From: Akebia trifoliata
Lineage: Eukaryota; Streptophyta; Magnoliopsida; Ranunculales; Lardizabalaceae
Direction: 5' to 3'
DNA length: 64,000 bases
Assembly (NCBI GenBank): GCA_017979445.1
Contig: CM030717.1
Location: forward strand, 10,063,639-10,127,638
The position numbers and the translations under genes were made by a program. The number at the start of each line of letters is the position of its first letter. Within the stretch, counting starts at the first letter, position 1. Shown here piece by piece: positions 1 to 11,842 of this stretch. The notes below the pieces were generated by a model. The model made no database searches and was not told the DNA's origin. It worked only from the letters and a program-made list of their open reading frames with translations.

Positions 1-366
1 AATCTTCAATGTTCCAAGATATTTTGAAATGCATGAAGATCACATTTTTCTAGATTTTTATTTTATTTTATTTATGTTGATGAATAATTTCATTTACTTG
101 CGGTATAAAATATTTTCCACCTAACCCCTTTAAAGAATGACTTTGTTTTCTAGAAAGGTAAACTTCTAATATTATGTTGCTAGAGAGCTAGATAATTGAT
201 TACCTTTGCCCCCCAAAACTAAAAACCAATTGAGAAACACTTTCCTTTACTAACATAATAAAATGTCAAATCTAAGGATTATTGATTTCAAATGGATTAT
301 CAGATTCGCAATCGAGTACCAATTCCCTCTAGATTTTATGGAAAAACTCAGTTCCAAAATATATAT

Positions 367-694
367 GGTCAAGTTCTATAGACATCGTGCTTTGTCCTAT
401 ATGGGCTAAAAGTTTCAGAAGGAGATGATTTTTTTGTGAGGATGATCTCTATGGTGAGGGGATCATCCTCAATAAAAACCATCCCATTCTAAAATTGGTA
501 ACCCCATTTTACAAGTTGAAGAATCATGGATCATTCATTTTTACCTTTAGTTTGTAACCACTTTTCATAGGATTAGAAGTTTTGTGAGGATGATCTCCTC
601 ACCATAGAGGTCATCGGAGATCATCCTCACAAATATTAGCCCATTCTGAAATCTTTTTGTCATATAGGACAAAACGTTGTCTACAAAACGCTAA
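367..694. mobile_element. Degenerate Mutator-like double-hairpin MITE
   Basis: This copy has the family signature seen at 16730, 33714, 60442 and 60946. GAGGATGATCTCTATGGTGAGG is followed by its inverse, and this hairpin occurs twice inside longer terminal inverted repeats (TTTGTCCTATATGGGCT against CATATAGGACAAAA). The matching site in unit 2 (about 3650) lacks it and has only an A-run, so it probably inserted after the chaperone duplication. A (TG)n run follows immediately at about 693-713. Confidence 0.65.
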
Positions 695-889
695 TGTGTG
701 TGTGTGTGTGTGTGCATATTTACAAAAAATTCTTCTTTCGACTTGGTCGAAGGTTTTGAAAATGGACAACTACTGAATTTCCTCTAAACTCCTAAATTTA
801 AAATTAAAATTTAACAGTGAAAAATATTTTTTTTTAGTTCTTTTTGAAAAGTTCATTGAACTTTGTCCTCTACATTCTTGTGGCATAAC

Positions 890-1382
890 TAGGGCTTAAA
901 AAGGGGCAGGTTCGGGTTGGATCCAAGTATATTCATATCCAAATCTGATTTTTTTTTTTATATCCGGATCTTGTTATCCAAACTATTTTTCTTTTACTAA
1001 AGTTGTATGTGGATCCTCACCAAATTACTTGATTCAGGTCAAATAATTTCGGATCGTTCAACATTTTTTTTTCTATATTTCTTTTCTAATTGAAATATCA
1101 TTTAATTTTACCATTATAATTCTTTTATTTTATAAGAATTCATATTATATTAAAGCATTAGAAGAGAACGATATATTAAAAGATATAAAAATATAATTTT
1201 CAAAGCAATACATCGTTTGGATCTATGCGGATGTAGGGATGGATTTGTATCCGACTCGGGTCAAGGACATCAACCATTTTTTTTTTTTTTTTTATGCGGA
1301 TGTACTTCGAGGAACCAAACCTGTTAAATTCAGATTTGGATCACTCGGATTTCAAATAAAATCTGATCCATTTTATGCCCTA
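890..1382. mobile_element. hAT-like nonautonomous element nested in the long-TIR element
   Basis: The ends are inverted: TAGGGCTTAAAAAGG on the left and CCATTTTATGCCCTA on the right. The interior is rich in GGATCC/CGGATC and CGGAT words, as in other plant hAT derivatives. A clean 8-bp target duplication is not visible. Unit 2 has a truncated relative of the left part (about 3885-4270) that lacks the right end. There is no coding capacity. Confidence 0.5.
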
Positions 1383-1999
1383 CTTACTCAAGCCAATTTC
1401 CTAAAATTAATTTAAAAGTTATTTTAGAAAAAATATTTGACCACTTTAAAAATATATTTTATATTTAATATGTAGCCGCACTTATGGAGAGAAAGAATCA
1501 ACAACCCCCGGCTACGATGAGGAATAAATCTTCCCATCTAAGTCGTTCATTTGATAATCGTTAGATACTAGAATTTAATTATCAAAGAGCTTGACTAACT
1601 TGACACTAAGATTTCAACTGGCATCAAAAAGCATGATTCGGTGCCATGGGTAGTAGAGGAAAAAGTTGTATGAACTTTGAAAAGAAAAAAAATATAATGT
1701 TTCACCGTTGAATTTTATTTTCAAAATTTGTGGAAGTTTGATAGCCATACATTTCCAAAACCTAGGATAAATCCTCAAAAAAATCTATAAATTTTTTTTT
1801 TTTTTTGAGGATATGAATTTTTTCATGAAATCTAGAGGTTTGTGTTAGTGGATTTCCAATGGGGTAATCCATTTGTGAAAAAAAGACCTTAGTAAAACTT
1901 AAAATCTTACTAAGTCAGTAAGAAAAGTGTTTTTACTTTAAAAATTATTAGCATTTTTTTATTTTTAATTTTTTAAAATAGAAACACAAAAGGCACATC

Positions 2000-2103
2000 G
2001 AACTTTCTAGGCCACAAGTAAAGACTACCGGAATTCGTTAACACTTAAAATCAGGGAAGGGTCGAGATGAGATCTCGAATCTTCTTTCCTTTACTATAAA
2101 TAA
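2000..2103 (+). promoter_or_regulatory. Heat-shock promoter of chaperone copy 1
   Basis: TATAAATAA lies at 2095-2103, with GAATCTTC (inverted GAAnnTTC) at 2077-2084 followed by TTC at 2086-2088. A second GAACTTTC is at 2000-2007. These are partial heat-shock elements, the binding sites of heat-shock factors. The leader from about 2125 to 2230 has no ATG. The layout repeats upstream of copies 2 and 3. Confidence 0.8.
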
Positions 2104-2230
2104 CGGATCCATCCTTGCGTTAGGTATTCGAGTATCGATTCAATCATTCTGAAAAGCTTAGCCAAAAGCAACCAATTTTCGATTTACTTCTCTGTCTCAT
2201 CTTCAATTTCGATTTCAGCAAAATCCAAAC

Positions 2231-2707
2231 ATGTCGATCATTCCAAGCATCTTTGGCGGAAGGAGAAGCAACGTTTTCGATCCATTCTCTCTAGACATTT
2301 GGGATCCATTCCAGGATTTTCCCTTCACACTCTCTACCTCTCATCCTCATTCATCCAACGAGACATCACAAATCGCCAACACACGCATCGATTGGAAGGA
2401 GACACCCGAAGCTCATGTGTTTAAGGCAGATCTTCCTGGGATTAAGAAGGAAGAAGTGAAGGTAGAAGTTGAAGAAGGAAGAGTTCTACAGATAAGTGGC
2501 GAGAGAAACATAGAAAAGGAGGAGAAGAATGATACGTGGCACAGAGTCGAACGCAGCAGTGGAAAATTCCTCCGTAGATTTAGATTGCCAGAGAATGCGA
2601 AGGTGGATCAAGTAAAGGCTTCTATGGAAAATGGGGTTCTTACTGTTACTGTTCCAAAGGAGGAGGTGAAGAAACCTGATGTCAAGGCGATTGAGATCTC
2701 TGGCTAA
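2231..2707 (+). CDS. Class I cytosolic small heat-shock protein, copy 1
   Basis: This is a 158-residue intronless gene. The N-terminal [12 protein letters not shown] and [12 protein letters not shown] segments are the class I plant signature. The alpha-crystallin domain runs from about residue 50 to 142, including [15 protein letters not shown] and the GVLTVTVPK beta strand. The C-terminal IEI is the I-x-I motif that docks on neighbouring dimers. Proteins of this family form cytosolic oligomers, usually 12-mers, that hold heat-unfolded proteins for refolding by HSP70/HSP101; no ATPase is involved. The start is fixed by conservation in all three copies. AATAAA at 2822-2827 is a likely poly(A) signal. 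It is the first of three direct-orientation copies, with heat-shock elements just upstream implying heat induction. Confidence 0.97.
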   Translation: MSIIPSIFGGRRSNVFDPFSLDIWDPFQDFPFTLSTSHPHSSNETSQIANTRIDWKETPEAHVFKADLPGIKKEEVKVEVEEGRVLQISGERNIEKEEKNDTWHRVERSSGKFLRRFRLPENAKVDQVKASMENGVLTVTVPKEEVKKPDVKAIEISG

Positions 2708-3005
2708 TTGACTATCATTTGAGAAATTTAATGTGTTAGGATGGTCTGTTTGTAATGGTTTTAGTGGTTTCGTTGTGAATGTGATCTTGTGTCTTGTGTT
2801 GAAGACCTGTTATACTTTAGTAATAAAGGTAATAGTTTCTAATTTTGCAGAATTGTTCTGATTCTAACCTTATCCCTGATTTCAATCTCTTTTTCATTTA
2901 ATTTTTTCTATCTAATTTGACAATCAGAGATTATTTAGCTTACTGTTGATATCTATAGGCTAAGTAATTGATTAGAGAAGAAGACTCATTAGAAATGTAA
3001 CACTA

Positions 3006-3246
3006 TTGTCAAAAGAGTCGTGATAATATGATTCGCCATGTGGAATACTCAAATGACTCCATGACGAGAAAAGTTCGGGTACCATAGACTTGTTTGCCTA
3101 GGGATACACAAATACAATTACTTATAAAAAGTGCATCTCGAGGCATACAGATCTACAATTTCTAAACTTGTCCACATCACAGAGTCCATCATGGAGTCAT
3201 TTGACTATGCCATCTGGCGAGTCCTATTATCAGGACTCTTGTCAAA
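3006..3246. mobile_element. 225-bp MITE with perfect 8-bp target duplication
   Basis: The element is 3014-3238, with terminal inverted repeats of about 50 bp (GAGTCGTGATAATA against TATTATCAGGACTC, followed by matching TCAAATGACTCCATGA blocks). TTGTCAAA flanks it at 3006-3013 and 3239-3246. The paralogous site in the third chaperone unit (16257-16264) has a single TTGTCAAA, an empty site that confirms the boundaries. An 8-bp duplication suits hAT-type mobilisation. A diverged relative lies at about 63767-63963. Confidence 0.88.
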
Positions 3247-3544
3247 GACATGAATCTCAGAATAGTGTGATAAAAAATCATTAAAACGTACTTCATAAAA
3301 CTTTTAATGAGTCCTCAAATTGCATGAGAAAATTGGTGAAAAATATTTTTTAGAAAAAAGTTTTAGATATTTTGATGTGCATGAATGTCACATTTGTTTG
3401 ATTTTGATATTTAACACCCAAACCCTTTAAGAGAATGACTTTGTTTCTTTTTTTCTTTTTTTTTTTTTAAAAGAAAGGTGAACTTCTAATATTGTAATGT
3501 AAGAGAGTTAGATAATTGATCACCTTTGCCCCTCATCTTTTTTT

Positions 3545-5151
3545 CTTAGTAAGGTTTCAAATTTAAGAATTGTTGAGTTCAAATGGATTATAGATTATCA
3601 AATTAGCAATCCAGCACCACATTCCAATAGACTATGGAAAAACTCACTTCCCAAAAAAAAAAAAAAAAAGTTTGGACTTGATCTAAGTTTTGAAAAAGGA
3701 CCACTACTGAATTTCAGCTGAACTTCTAAATTTAAAATAGAAGTTAAACAGTGAAAAATAATCTTTTTTAAGTTTTTTTTTTAAAGTTCATATAATTTTA
3801 TCCTCTACATCCCTGTGGCATCGGATCATGTTCTTGGATGTCACAAGATGAGCTCAACAACCTATAGTAAGATTAGAAATCTAACTAAGGCTAGACTTAT
3901 TCATAAGCTTAAATGGGTCAAATTCGGGCCGAATTGAGTATATCCATATCCAAAATCCTCGGATCCTATCAATTAAAACATATCCAAACTATTTTTCTTT
4001 CACTAAATCCATAATCGGATCCGATTTGACTTGATCGAATTACTTGATTCGGCTTGAATAATTTTGGATTGTTCAATATTTTTGTTGTTGCTATATTTCT
4101 TTCTTAATTGCTATATCATTCTATTTGACCATTATAGTTCTTTTATTTAATAAGAATTCATGTTTCATTAAAGAAGTAAAAGAAAGATATCTTGAAAAAT
4201 ATAAAAATATAATTTTCAAAATAATATATAATTCAGATCTAAGCGGATATAGGATGGATCTGTATCCATGTGGCATCGGATCATGTTTTTGAAGCCAACA
4301 TCTAGTCAAAAGTCCTTCATTATATCTTAAAAAATAGTCATTTTTAACCTTATGGTAAGGTTTTTTTTACAATGAATGTTTTTCCTCTTCCACCTTCAAA
4401 CATCAAGAATGAGAGAGGATTTCTAGAGAGATTCATGAACTTTTATTGGTAGAAAGATTAGGGTTCTTACAAGATATCGAAGATGGTTATACCTGACGTC
4501 ATCTTCAACCTCTACTCAAAATCAAACATCTTCAACCTTAGTGTAAGGTTTTTACCTTCGTTTTTGGCCTTCAATGTCTTTCATTTTTAACCTTCAAACA
4601 TCAAGAATAAGATCAAATTTTTAAAGATGAATAAGTTTTTTTCTTTTTGGATAGAAATATCAATAATTCTACAAGACATTAAAGATGATGGATTTAAAAT
4701 GATTTCAGTTCAATTACTCTTATGGAAATTATTTTGCCAACCATTGTTTAAAGTAACGAAACTAACAATTATATAGAGGAAATTGAATTTATCAAACAAT
4801 CGTCGTTAGCACTTAGCCCCCATTGACCAAAAATCCTGGCTCTGCCCCTACTTGGTGGAATCCAAAATCATGATTTGATGCCACCATTATTGTAGAGGAA
4901 AAAATTATATTAACTTTGAAAAGAAAAAAATTCAATTTTTTTTTTTTAAATTTCATGGTTGAATTTTAATTTTAAGTTTAGGAGATTCGTATAAGTTTGG
5001 TAGCCATCCATTTCAAAAACCTAAAATGAAGTTAAACAAAAAGATTGGATCTGAATTTTTTCATGAAATCTACAACGATGTGGTGGTGAATTACCAATGT
5101 GGTAATCCATTTACGCAAAAATGACCCTTAAGTAACTCTTAAAATCTTACA
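3545..5151. mobile_element. Long-TIR nonautonomous DNA element, unit 2 copy
   Basis: This is the counterpart of 250-1914, about 3.29 kb downstream, the same spacing as chaperone copies 1 and 2. The left end CTTAGTAAGG is at 3545 and the right arm runs to AATCTTACAAATTAG at about 5150. Its centre differs from unit 1: from about 4265 to 4855 it contains sequence with GGTAAGGTTTTT/CCTTCAAACATCAAGAAT repeats and an end reading CCTGGCTCTGCCCCTA, typical of another plant DNA element. No coding capacity is seen; the ORF on its minus strand is not credible. Confidence 0.55.
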
Positions 5152-5224
5152 AATTAGTAAGAAAAGTGTTTTTTATTTTAAAAAAATATTAAATTTTTTT
5201 AAAAATAAAATAGAAAAGCGCATC

Positions 5225-5373
5225 GAACTTTCAACGCCATAAGGGCACAAGGCTCGAGGGAGTAGAGAATCCCGGACGTTGTAGAAGTTTCGCTAATTTG
5301 TTACCAGTTAGAACCTAAAAGCAGGGAAGGATCCAGATGACTTCTCGAATCCTCTTTCCTTTTCTATAAATAA
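5225..5373 (+). promoter_or_regulatory. Heat-shock promoter of chaperone copy 2
   Basis: TATAAATAA is at 5365-5373. GAACTTTC at 5225-5232 and GAAGTTTC at 5284-5291 are paired GAAnnTTC units; the second is preceded by TTG (5279-5281), a one-base-off third unit. The element near the TATA box is weaker than in copy 1 (GAATCCTC rather than GAATCTTC). This may shift heat responsiveness between copies, which is inference. Confidence 0.78.
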
Positions 5374-5513
5374 CGGATCCATTCTTGCTTTAGGTACTCG
5401 ACTACAGATTCAATCTTTCTGAAAAGTTTAGCCAAAAGCAACCAATTTTCGATTTACATCTCTTTGTCATCTTCAATTTCAATTTCATAATTCGATTTTA
5501 ACAAAATCCAAAC

Positions 5514-5990
5514 ATGTCGATCATTCCAAGCATCTTTGGTGGAAGGAGGAGCAACGTTTTCGATCCATTCTCTTTAGACATTTGGGATCCAATCCAGGAT
5601 TTCCCCTTCACCCTCTCTACCTCTAGTCCTCATTCATCCAACGAGACAACACAAATCACCAACACTCGCATCGATTGGAAGGAAACACCAGAAGCCCATG
5701 TGTTTAAGGCAGATCTTCCAGGGATCAAGAAGGAAGAAGTGAAGGTAGAAGTTGAAGAAGGAAGAGTTTTACAGATAAGTGGAGAGAGGAGCAAAGAACA
5801 TGAAGAGAAGAATGACAAGTGGCATCGTGTGGAGCGTAGCAGTGGGAAATTCATCCGACGATTCAGATTGCCAGAGAATGCAAAGGTGGATCAAGTGAAG
5901 GCTTCTATGGAGAATGGAGTTTTGACAGTCACTGTTCCAAAGGAGGAGGTGAAGAAACCTGATGTCAAGGCGATTGAAATTTCAGGCTAA
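5514..5990 (+). CDS. Class I cytosolic small heat-shock protein, copy 2
   Basis: This is a 158-residue intronless paralogue of the gene at 2231, in the same orientation. The alpha-crystallin domain is at about residues 50-142, with GVLTVTVPK and C-terminal IEISG. It differs from copy 1 at scattered positions, such as PIQDF for [15 protein letters not shown] for [10 protein letters not shown] and KFIRRF for KFLRRF. No lesion is visible, so it should encode a working chaperone. AATAAA at 6125-6130 is a likely poly(A) signal. Copies 1 and 2 are the closer pair in sequence and in flanking DNA, consistent with a later unit duplication of about 3.3 kb. Confidence 0.97.
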   Translation: MSIIPSIFGGRRSNVFDPFSLDIWDPIQDFPFTLSTSSPHSSNETTQITNTRIDWKETPEAHVFKADLPGIKKEEVKVEVEEGRVLQISGERSKEHEEKNDKWHRVERSSGKFIRRFRLPENAKVDQVKASMENGVLTVTVPKEEVKKPDVKAIEISG

Positions 5991-7194
5991 GACAGAGATG
6001 GAAAAAAACAAGAAGAAATTAATTAGTTAAAGATAAATGTGAGAGTGTCTCAGTCTGTGTGTAATGGCCTTGGCCTAGTGGTGAATGTGATCTTGTGTTT
6101 TGTGTTGAACGTCTGACATTAATCAATAAAATAACATTTACTAGTTTTAATAGATCTGCAAAAATATGTATCTGTACCATGCCTGCCTAAATTCAGTTAT
6201 TAGGTAATAAATTAAGAGTTTGTAAATCAAAAGAATGTGAAATCGTTAAAAGATTCTAAAGATGTCAAAAGAAACAGCACTGATCGTGAATTTAGTTCAC
6301 TTAGGCCCGGGAATGCAAAACGTGTTTACGGTAATTTCTATTTGTGAGAATTTCCATCCTATTGCGGTTGAGATGCTTGATGGTAATAAGCAGAAATCTC
6401 ACAGAACTTTCCAGGTGCTTGGTTGTCAAAGGGGAATGCAAAAAAATAATAATAATAATTTTTTTTCATGATTTAACCCCCATTTAATTAAAAAAAATGT
6501 ATTTACAAAAATAAAAAATAACAGTACCTAGGGGTGTCAATGCATAGCCGAAATCCGAATCCATATTCGAATATCGGATTCGGATAGTTCTAAATATCCG
6601 ATAGAGTTTCGAATACAGATTTCAATATCGATAATTCGAATTCGATAATATCCAATCCGAAAAGAATAATAAATAAATATTATTTTATTTTATTTTTTAA
6701 ATAATGAATTTTTTTTTTTTCGTTTAGGGTTAGAAGTTAGAACTTCTGTTCTATCGAACACTCGAACCATTACAGACCTCAGCCCATCGCCATCGCCCAT
6801 CACTCCTCATCGTCTTCAAGACTTCAACGATCTCAACCCCTCGCATAGTCGCACTCACGACTTCACTGTCGGAAACTCTCTCAACAACTCAACTCGACAG
6901 GCGACAAGTCGACAACCCCTCACGGTCACGACCTCACCATCGGAATCTATCTCAGCGGCTCAGCCCCTCATCTCCTCACGACCTCACCTCTTCGGCTCTT
7001 CCTCACGACGGCACGATCTCAACCCCTCGCTGTCACGGCCTTACCTTTGGCATCAACATCAGAATCCCTCTCTCCCTCTCTGAAAGCTCTTAACGACATC
7101 GTCGATTAGAACTTGTTGCTGGTAAGAGCTTCCCTCATGCAGATCTTGGAAAGCTGCTTTCCATGGCAAATTTTGTAGTCCCTGTGTATTGTTT

Positions 7195-7560
7195 CCTCGC
7201 CATGTTGCTATGCTCTGATAGTGATACCACCTCTAATGTAGCCCAAATTTGCAATCAATAGCAACCCAAAGAAGTGTTAAACAAGAACAAAATTAGATAG
7301 AAAAGCAAGGAAGAAAAAAAAAAAAACTCCATGATTGGAAACCTTGCCCACAAAGTATATAAATGGCTTAACCTTCTGTAATTTACCAAAACAAATTTTT
7401 TACTTCTTTATTTTATAAAAAATATATGCTCTATAATGACCCACAATATTCTCTTTTATAATGGTAAAGACGACCCCTAAATCCTAATCCAATTAGAAGA
7501 CCAACAGTCTAGTTAAAATAATAAAGAATTCCTAAGTTACAAAGAGTCTTGCATACATCG
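7195..7560. other. Possible LTR-retrotransposon scrap inside the hAT element
   Basis: GCTCTGATAGTGATACCACC near 7211-7230 resembles the antisense of the TGGTATCAGAGC tRNA-Met primer-binding region common in plant LTR elements. It is followed by A+T-rich DNA without ORFs. It may instead be part of the transposon leader intron. The call is weak. Confidence 0.25.
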
Positions 7561-8179
7561 ACTCAAATTTTAAATATAATATTTTTTCAAAGACTTTACC
7601 AAATTGATTTATTTATCTCTGATTTATTTGCTTGTGTTTGTTTGTTTTTTTTTTTTTAATAGAATTTCAGCTTTACTGTTCTCATATTTGACTGAACCAT
7701 AGAAAGGGAAAACCAAAAGGGATTTAGGGCTCGACTTAAATCAATAAATATTCAATCAAGCTCCAATTGAAGTTCCGTTTGACTTCCAAAGGTTAAAAAA
7801 ATGTATTTCTTCAATAAATTCCAAGAAGCTTCATTTCTTCAAATTTCATACTTTCTGATTATGTTTTTGTTAAATATGTGATTTTTCGTTTAATTGATGA
7901 TCCATAAAAATTTGCTCTAATTGATAGTTGGATTTCATTTTTTCTATTTTTTTCATGAGCCTTGATCCCAACTCTATAGAAATAGGTTCACTACCATTTT
8001 GTTAATTAGTAGTTTAAATTTTTTGTGTTTTGTTAGATCTTCGAGTTAAGAGATGATCGAAGCTTCATTTCTTCATGTTTAGATATTTCTGATTATGTTT
8101 TTGTTTGATGATTCAATTAGTAATCTAAATAGCTAAGTAGGATATACATGTTGTTAGTATTTTGTAGGGTATAAAGAAA

Positions 8180-10198
8180 ATGTCTGATCCATTAGGTAAT
8201 ACAACTCCTAGTGTTGCATCTGCCCCTTCTTCTGTGATTGGTGATGATTATAATGATGATGAGCATACAAATAATATGGTTCCATTAACCGATAGTATAG
8301 ATGAAACATCTTTAAAAACTAAAAGTTGGAAAAGAAGGTCAAAAGTATGGTTAGAATTTAATGAAAAGAAATTGGGGGATGAGAGCATTCAAGCAATTTG
8401 TGTATATTGTAAGAAGGCATTTGACGGTTCTAGTTCAAAAGGAACTTCACATTTGATGAATCATATAAAGACATGTATGAGAAAATCAAATAAAGATGTC
8501 AAACAATAATTGTTGTCTGTTATAAAATCTAGTAAACAACACTTAAAATTGACAAATTGGAAGTATGATCCTGAAAAAAGTAAAATGAATTTTGCAAAGA
8601 TGATTGCGAAGCATGATTACCTCTTTAGTATGGGTGAGCACGAGTATTTTCAGTTATTCGTCAATGGCGTTAATCCCATGGTTAAGTTATATTCCAGAAA
8701 TACAAGACGGACTGATTTAATGAAAGTTTATAACGAGATGAAAATTGGGTTACAAGACTTGCTTGATCAACTATCTTTTCAATGTAGTCTTACAACAGAT
8801 CTATGGACATCTGATCATCAAGAACTCAATTATTTTTACCTGACTTGTCATTACATAGACAATGATTGAAAATTGAATAAGAAAATCATATCTTTTGAAT
8901 TAATTCAAAGTTCACATTCTGGGGAAGCTTTGAGTGGATTTATCAAATCAAAAGTACTAGATTGGAATCTTGATAAAAAGATATTTTCAATCACAGTTAA
9001 TAATGCATCTAATAATAATGTAATGACAAGAGATCTCAAAGATTGGTTATGCTCTAAAAGGATGTTAGCACTTAATGGTGACTTGTTTTATATAAGATGT
9101 AGTGCTCACATTCTAATTTTAATTGTTCAAGATGGACTAAAAGAGATCGATGGAATTTTGAATAAGATTTAAGCATGTGTAAAGTTCGTAAAATCTTTTG
9201 CATCTAAAGGTAAAAAATTTTCAAGTGCATTGGCCCATACTAAGTTGACTGGAAAAGGGATGTCCAGGGATGTGCCAAACAGATGAAATTCTACCTATTT
9301 GATGCTTGATAGTGTTTTGGCCGTACGTACAACATATGAACAATTAGCAGAGTTGGCTCTTAATTACAAATGTTTACCATCTTCAGAAGAATGGGAAGTA
9401 GGGAGAGTTATTTGTCACTGTTTGAGAGTATTTTATGATACGACTCTTCATTTCTTAGGAGTCAAATATCCAACAATTAACTTATATTTTAAAGGTGTAT
9501 GTGATATTTATGATAACATCATTCAATGACTTGTCTCTAAGCATGATTATGTACTTCAAATGACCTTCAAAATGATTAAAAATTTTGACAAATATTGGAG
9601 TAGTAGCAACTTATTGATAAGCATTGGTATGGTTCTTGATCCATGTTGTAAAATGGAGTTCATTGAGTTTGTGTTTTCTAGAATTTATGGGGAAGATGCT
9701 GACATGCACATCAATAAAGTTAAGAAATTAATGAATGAATTATACTCCAAGTATGTCATTTCAGATGATTCTTGTACTGATTTAGCTAGTGGTTCGATTG
9801 GAGGTGGTTTTGGTATAGTTGATGATGGAAGTTCTAATACTGGGAACTCAATGATGCAAGAAGAATTCAAGAAATTTATCCAAAAACATTCTCAAAATTT
9901 ACACTAAGTTTAGAAGACAAAGTTGGATAATTATTTAGATGAAGGTTTATTTCCACTGGGAGAAGATGAAAAGAGTTTTGATATATTACTTTGGTGGAAA
10001 AGTAATGGTCTGAAGTTTCCTACACTTTCAAGGATGGCTCGTAATAACTTGGTGGTTCCAATATCTACTGTAGCATCGAAATCAGCATTCAGTAGTGGTG
10101 GTAAAATAATCACTGAATCCCATTCTTCGTTGAATTCTTAAGTTGTGGATGCCTTGGTTTGTGTAAAAGATTGGTTGCCATCCCTTAAGGGTAAATAA
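8180..10198 (+). pseudogene. hAT transposase (BED finger, dimerisation domain), nonsense-riddled
   Basis: One reading frame runs without a frameshift from ATG 8180 to TAA 10196-10198. It is interrupted by stops at 8507, 8867, 9170, 9284, 9527, 9905, 9911 and 10139. The frame starts with a BED-type zinc finger (VWLEFNEKK, then CVYC and HLMNHIKTC). The central region has TTDLWTS, and an NSTYLMLDSV block follows the 9284 stop. The end has the hAT C-terminal dimerisation motif (FDILLWWKSNGLKFPTLSRM, then VASKSAFSSGG). These are diagnostic of plant hAT transposases of the RICESLEEPER/ZBED type. Two stops (8867, 9284) sit where the family usually has Trp (TGG to TGA), and several others could come from CAA or CGA by C-to-T change. 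The gene cannot make a full protein. Confidence 0.93.
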
Positions 10199-11069
10199 TA
10201 CAATTGTTATATTTTATTAAATTTATATTTTATTGTGCATATCCTTCTTATTAAATTTTTTTTTTTTTGGAGGTGCTGTCAATTTGGTTGATTGAGTTTA
10301 CGTCAATATGGATCCATATGAACTTTTAGTTTTAGTATTTTTAAATTTTGAATATTATATGTTTTTTAATTTAAGAATGTTTCAATATAGTTGTAACATT
10401 TAAACAACATACTTTTGATGGTGGTTGACTAATTGTTGTTTACTTTTCTATATGAGTTTCATATGTATGCCTTTAGTTAAAAATTGCTGAAAGTTGAGAT
10501 TTGTAGTTGGTTTTTGAGGTGAAAACTTGATGTACAGATCTCTGTGGTTTTTGAGGTGAAAATATGATGAATCACTTGTATGGATATATACGGCTCTTAG
10601 GCCTTCATTATCCATAGGGAATGCTGTTGTTTATATTTCCCTTTTCTCATTAATAATTTTGTTCTTTGTTACTGATGGAAGTAGGGGCACTGATGTAACT
10701 TCCTACACAAGGTGAAACTTACAAGAAAAAGTTCCTATTACTTGAATTTCTGGACATACATTACTAGATATCGTGAACATAGTTCCTGAACATGTACTCT
10801 TTAAACAACTTGTATGACTATATATGATTGATTCCTACCGTACATTTTTTAGGATAACATGTAATGTATAGCTACTGATTTTCTGAGAAGGAAGTCACAG
10901 ATTATAACATCCAACTTGTTGACTTATATATAGTTTCACTGGCTATTAGGTTTGTACCTTTTTCTCATCTTGCAATTTGTTTTTATAAATTACACTTCTT
11001 CTTAGACCATGTTTAAAAAATGCAAATTGTAAGATACTAATGTGTTCCATTATTGTTTTCTGCTTTTAG

Positions 11070-11313
11070 GTTGCTACCATTGTTTGCTCAAGCATACAAC
11101 CCCTTCAGAATATTGATGTTTTGGTACGTATTCGTGTGATTAATTCTCGCTCCTCATAAATGCCTTTTTTTATAGGTAATTGATGCTTTCATGACATCGT
11201 TAGCTGTTTACCATTTCTGCTTCTTTGTCTTCAAAAATACATCGAGGAAAAAGTGAGTTCTGATGAGAAGCTTGCTTGGGTTCAATATCATAAAGGAAAA
11301 GGTTTCACAGGTG
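11070..11313 (+). pseudogene. Captured fragment of a zeta-class glutathione transferase gene
   Basis: Two exon-like pieces are separated by an intron. The first (about 11070-11121) follows a TTTTAG acceptor and encodes VATIVCSSIQPLQNIDVL before a GTACGT donor. The second (about 11237-11311) encodes YIEEKVSSDEKLAWVQYHKG followed by KGFT. Both match by recognition the segment of maleylacetoacetate isomerase/GST zeta around SSIQPLQN and EEKLAWVQHH. The acceptor before exon two reads TTCAAA rather than TTCAG, so it is mutated. Introns are retained, so the piece came from genomic DNA. It lies inside the hAT element in transposase orientation. It covers only a small part of a roughly 220-residue enzyme and is non-functional as such. 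Confidence 0.75.
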
Positions 11314-11629
11314 AATTTTTGTTGCCACTATATCTAATATTTAATCCTCAGAAATTTTGGTACTTATACTTTTATAATTGTCAAAATTATAATCAAGCAA
11401 TCTAGTTGCGCATCATTCATGCATTTAGATTGGCACTACGGTTCAACTTACCTTGTAAGGTCAAATGTCTGCATCTTACAGAAATCTTTATGAAACCATG
11501 AAGCAGAAAATTATAGATAACATTTATCAATTGCAACATAATCTCTAAATTTTTTAGGTTGATAGCTATGTGAAGATATTTCCTGGGGTCATACACTAAT
11601 GGACTGTGTGATACAATCTTGATGATGAA

Positions 11630-11842
11630 TCAGCTGTGAAGTCTGCTGAAGAGTCCCATGAGAACATGCTGGATTGGTTCATCTTTCCAGCAATGTTCGA
11701 TGTCTTGCGAGATTCTCGTGGCATCCATTGATGCACCAAGTAGTCCACGTTTAGTGAGTCCCATTGCATATAACCCACATTCGCCCTTCCATCCATTAGG
11801 AAATGGTTTACAAGGTAGCCAATCTTTCTCCGAAAACACATT
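11630..11842 (-). pseudogene. Captured C-terminal exon of a YUCCA-type flavin monooxygenase
   Basis: On the minus strand this encodes [20 protein letters not shown] followed by [20 protein letters not shown] and [39 protein letters not shown] is the conserved C terminus of YUCCA enzymes, which make auxin from indole-3-pyruvate. Only this last exon is recognisable. The catalytic FAD and NADPH motifs are absent, so no enzyme can be made. It is inside the hAT element, antisense to the transposase. The sequence has lost its frame upstream of MFSEKDW. Confidence 0.75.

Larger units (their letters stand above)
250..1914. mobile_element. Long-TIR nonautonomous DNA element, unit 1 copy
   Basis: The left arm (about 250-365 and 715-880) and the right arm (about 1700-1914) are imperfect inverted copies of each other. 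Both include an AATGGATTA core, a stretch reading CTAGATTT(T/C)ATGGAAAAA and ends resembling CTTAGTAAGATTTTAAG. There is no coding capacity. The same element lies upstream of the second chaperone gene (3545-5151), so it was inserted before that duplication. Arm-like fragments recur near 55960-56370 and 62940-63300. Two other elements are nested inside this copy. Exact ends are approximate and the superfamily is not determined. Confidence 0.6.

Noticed and set aside
5630..5854. Antisense 74-codon ORF within chaperone copy 2
   Set aside because: It is a shadow of the conserved coding strand and is not kept open in the other copies.
6262..6471. 69-codon ORF downstream of chaperone copy 2
   Set aside because: No family is recognised. 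It ends in an AAT repeat and lacks clear promoter or splice context, so it is probably chance or an eroded fragment.
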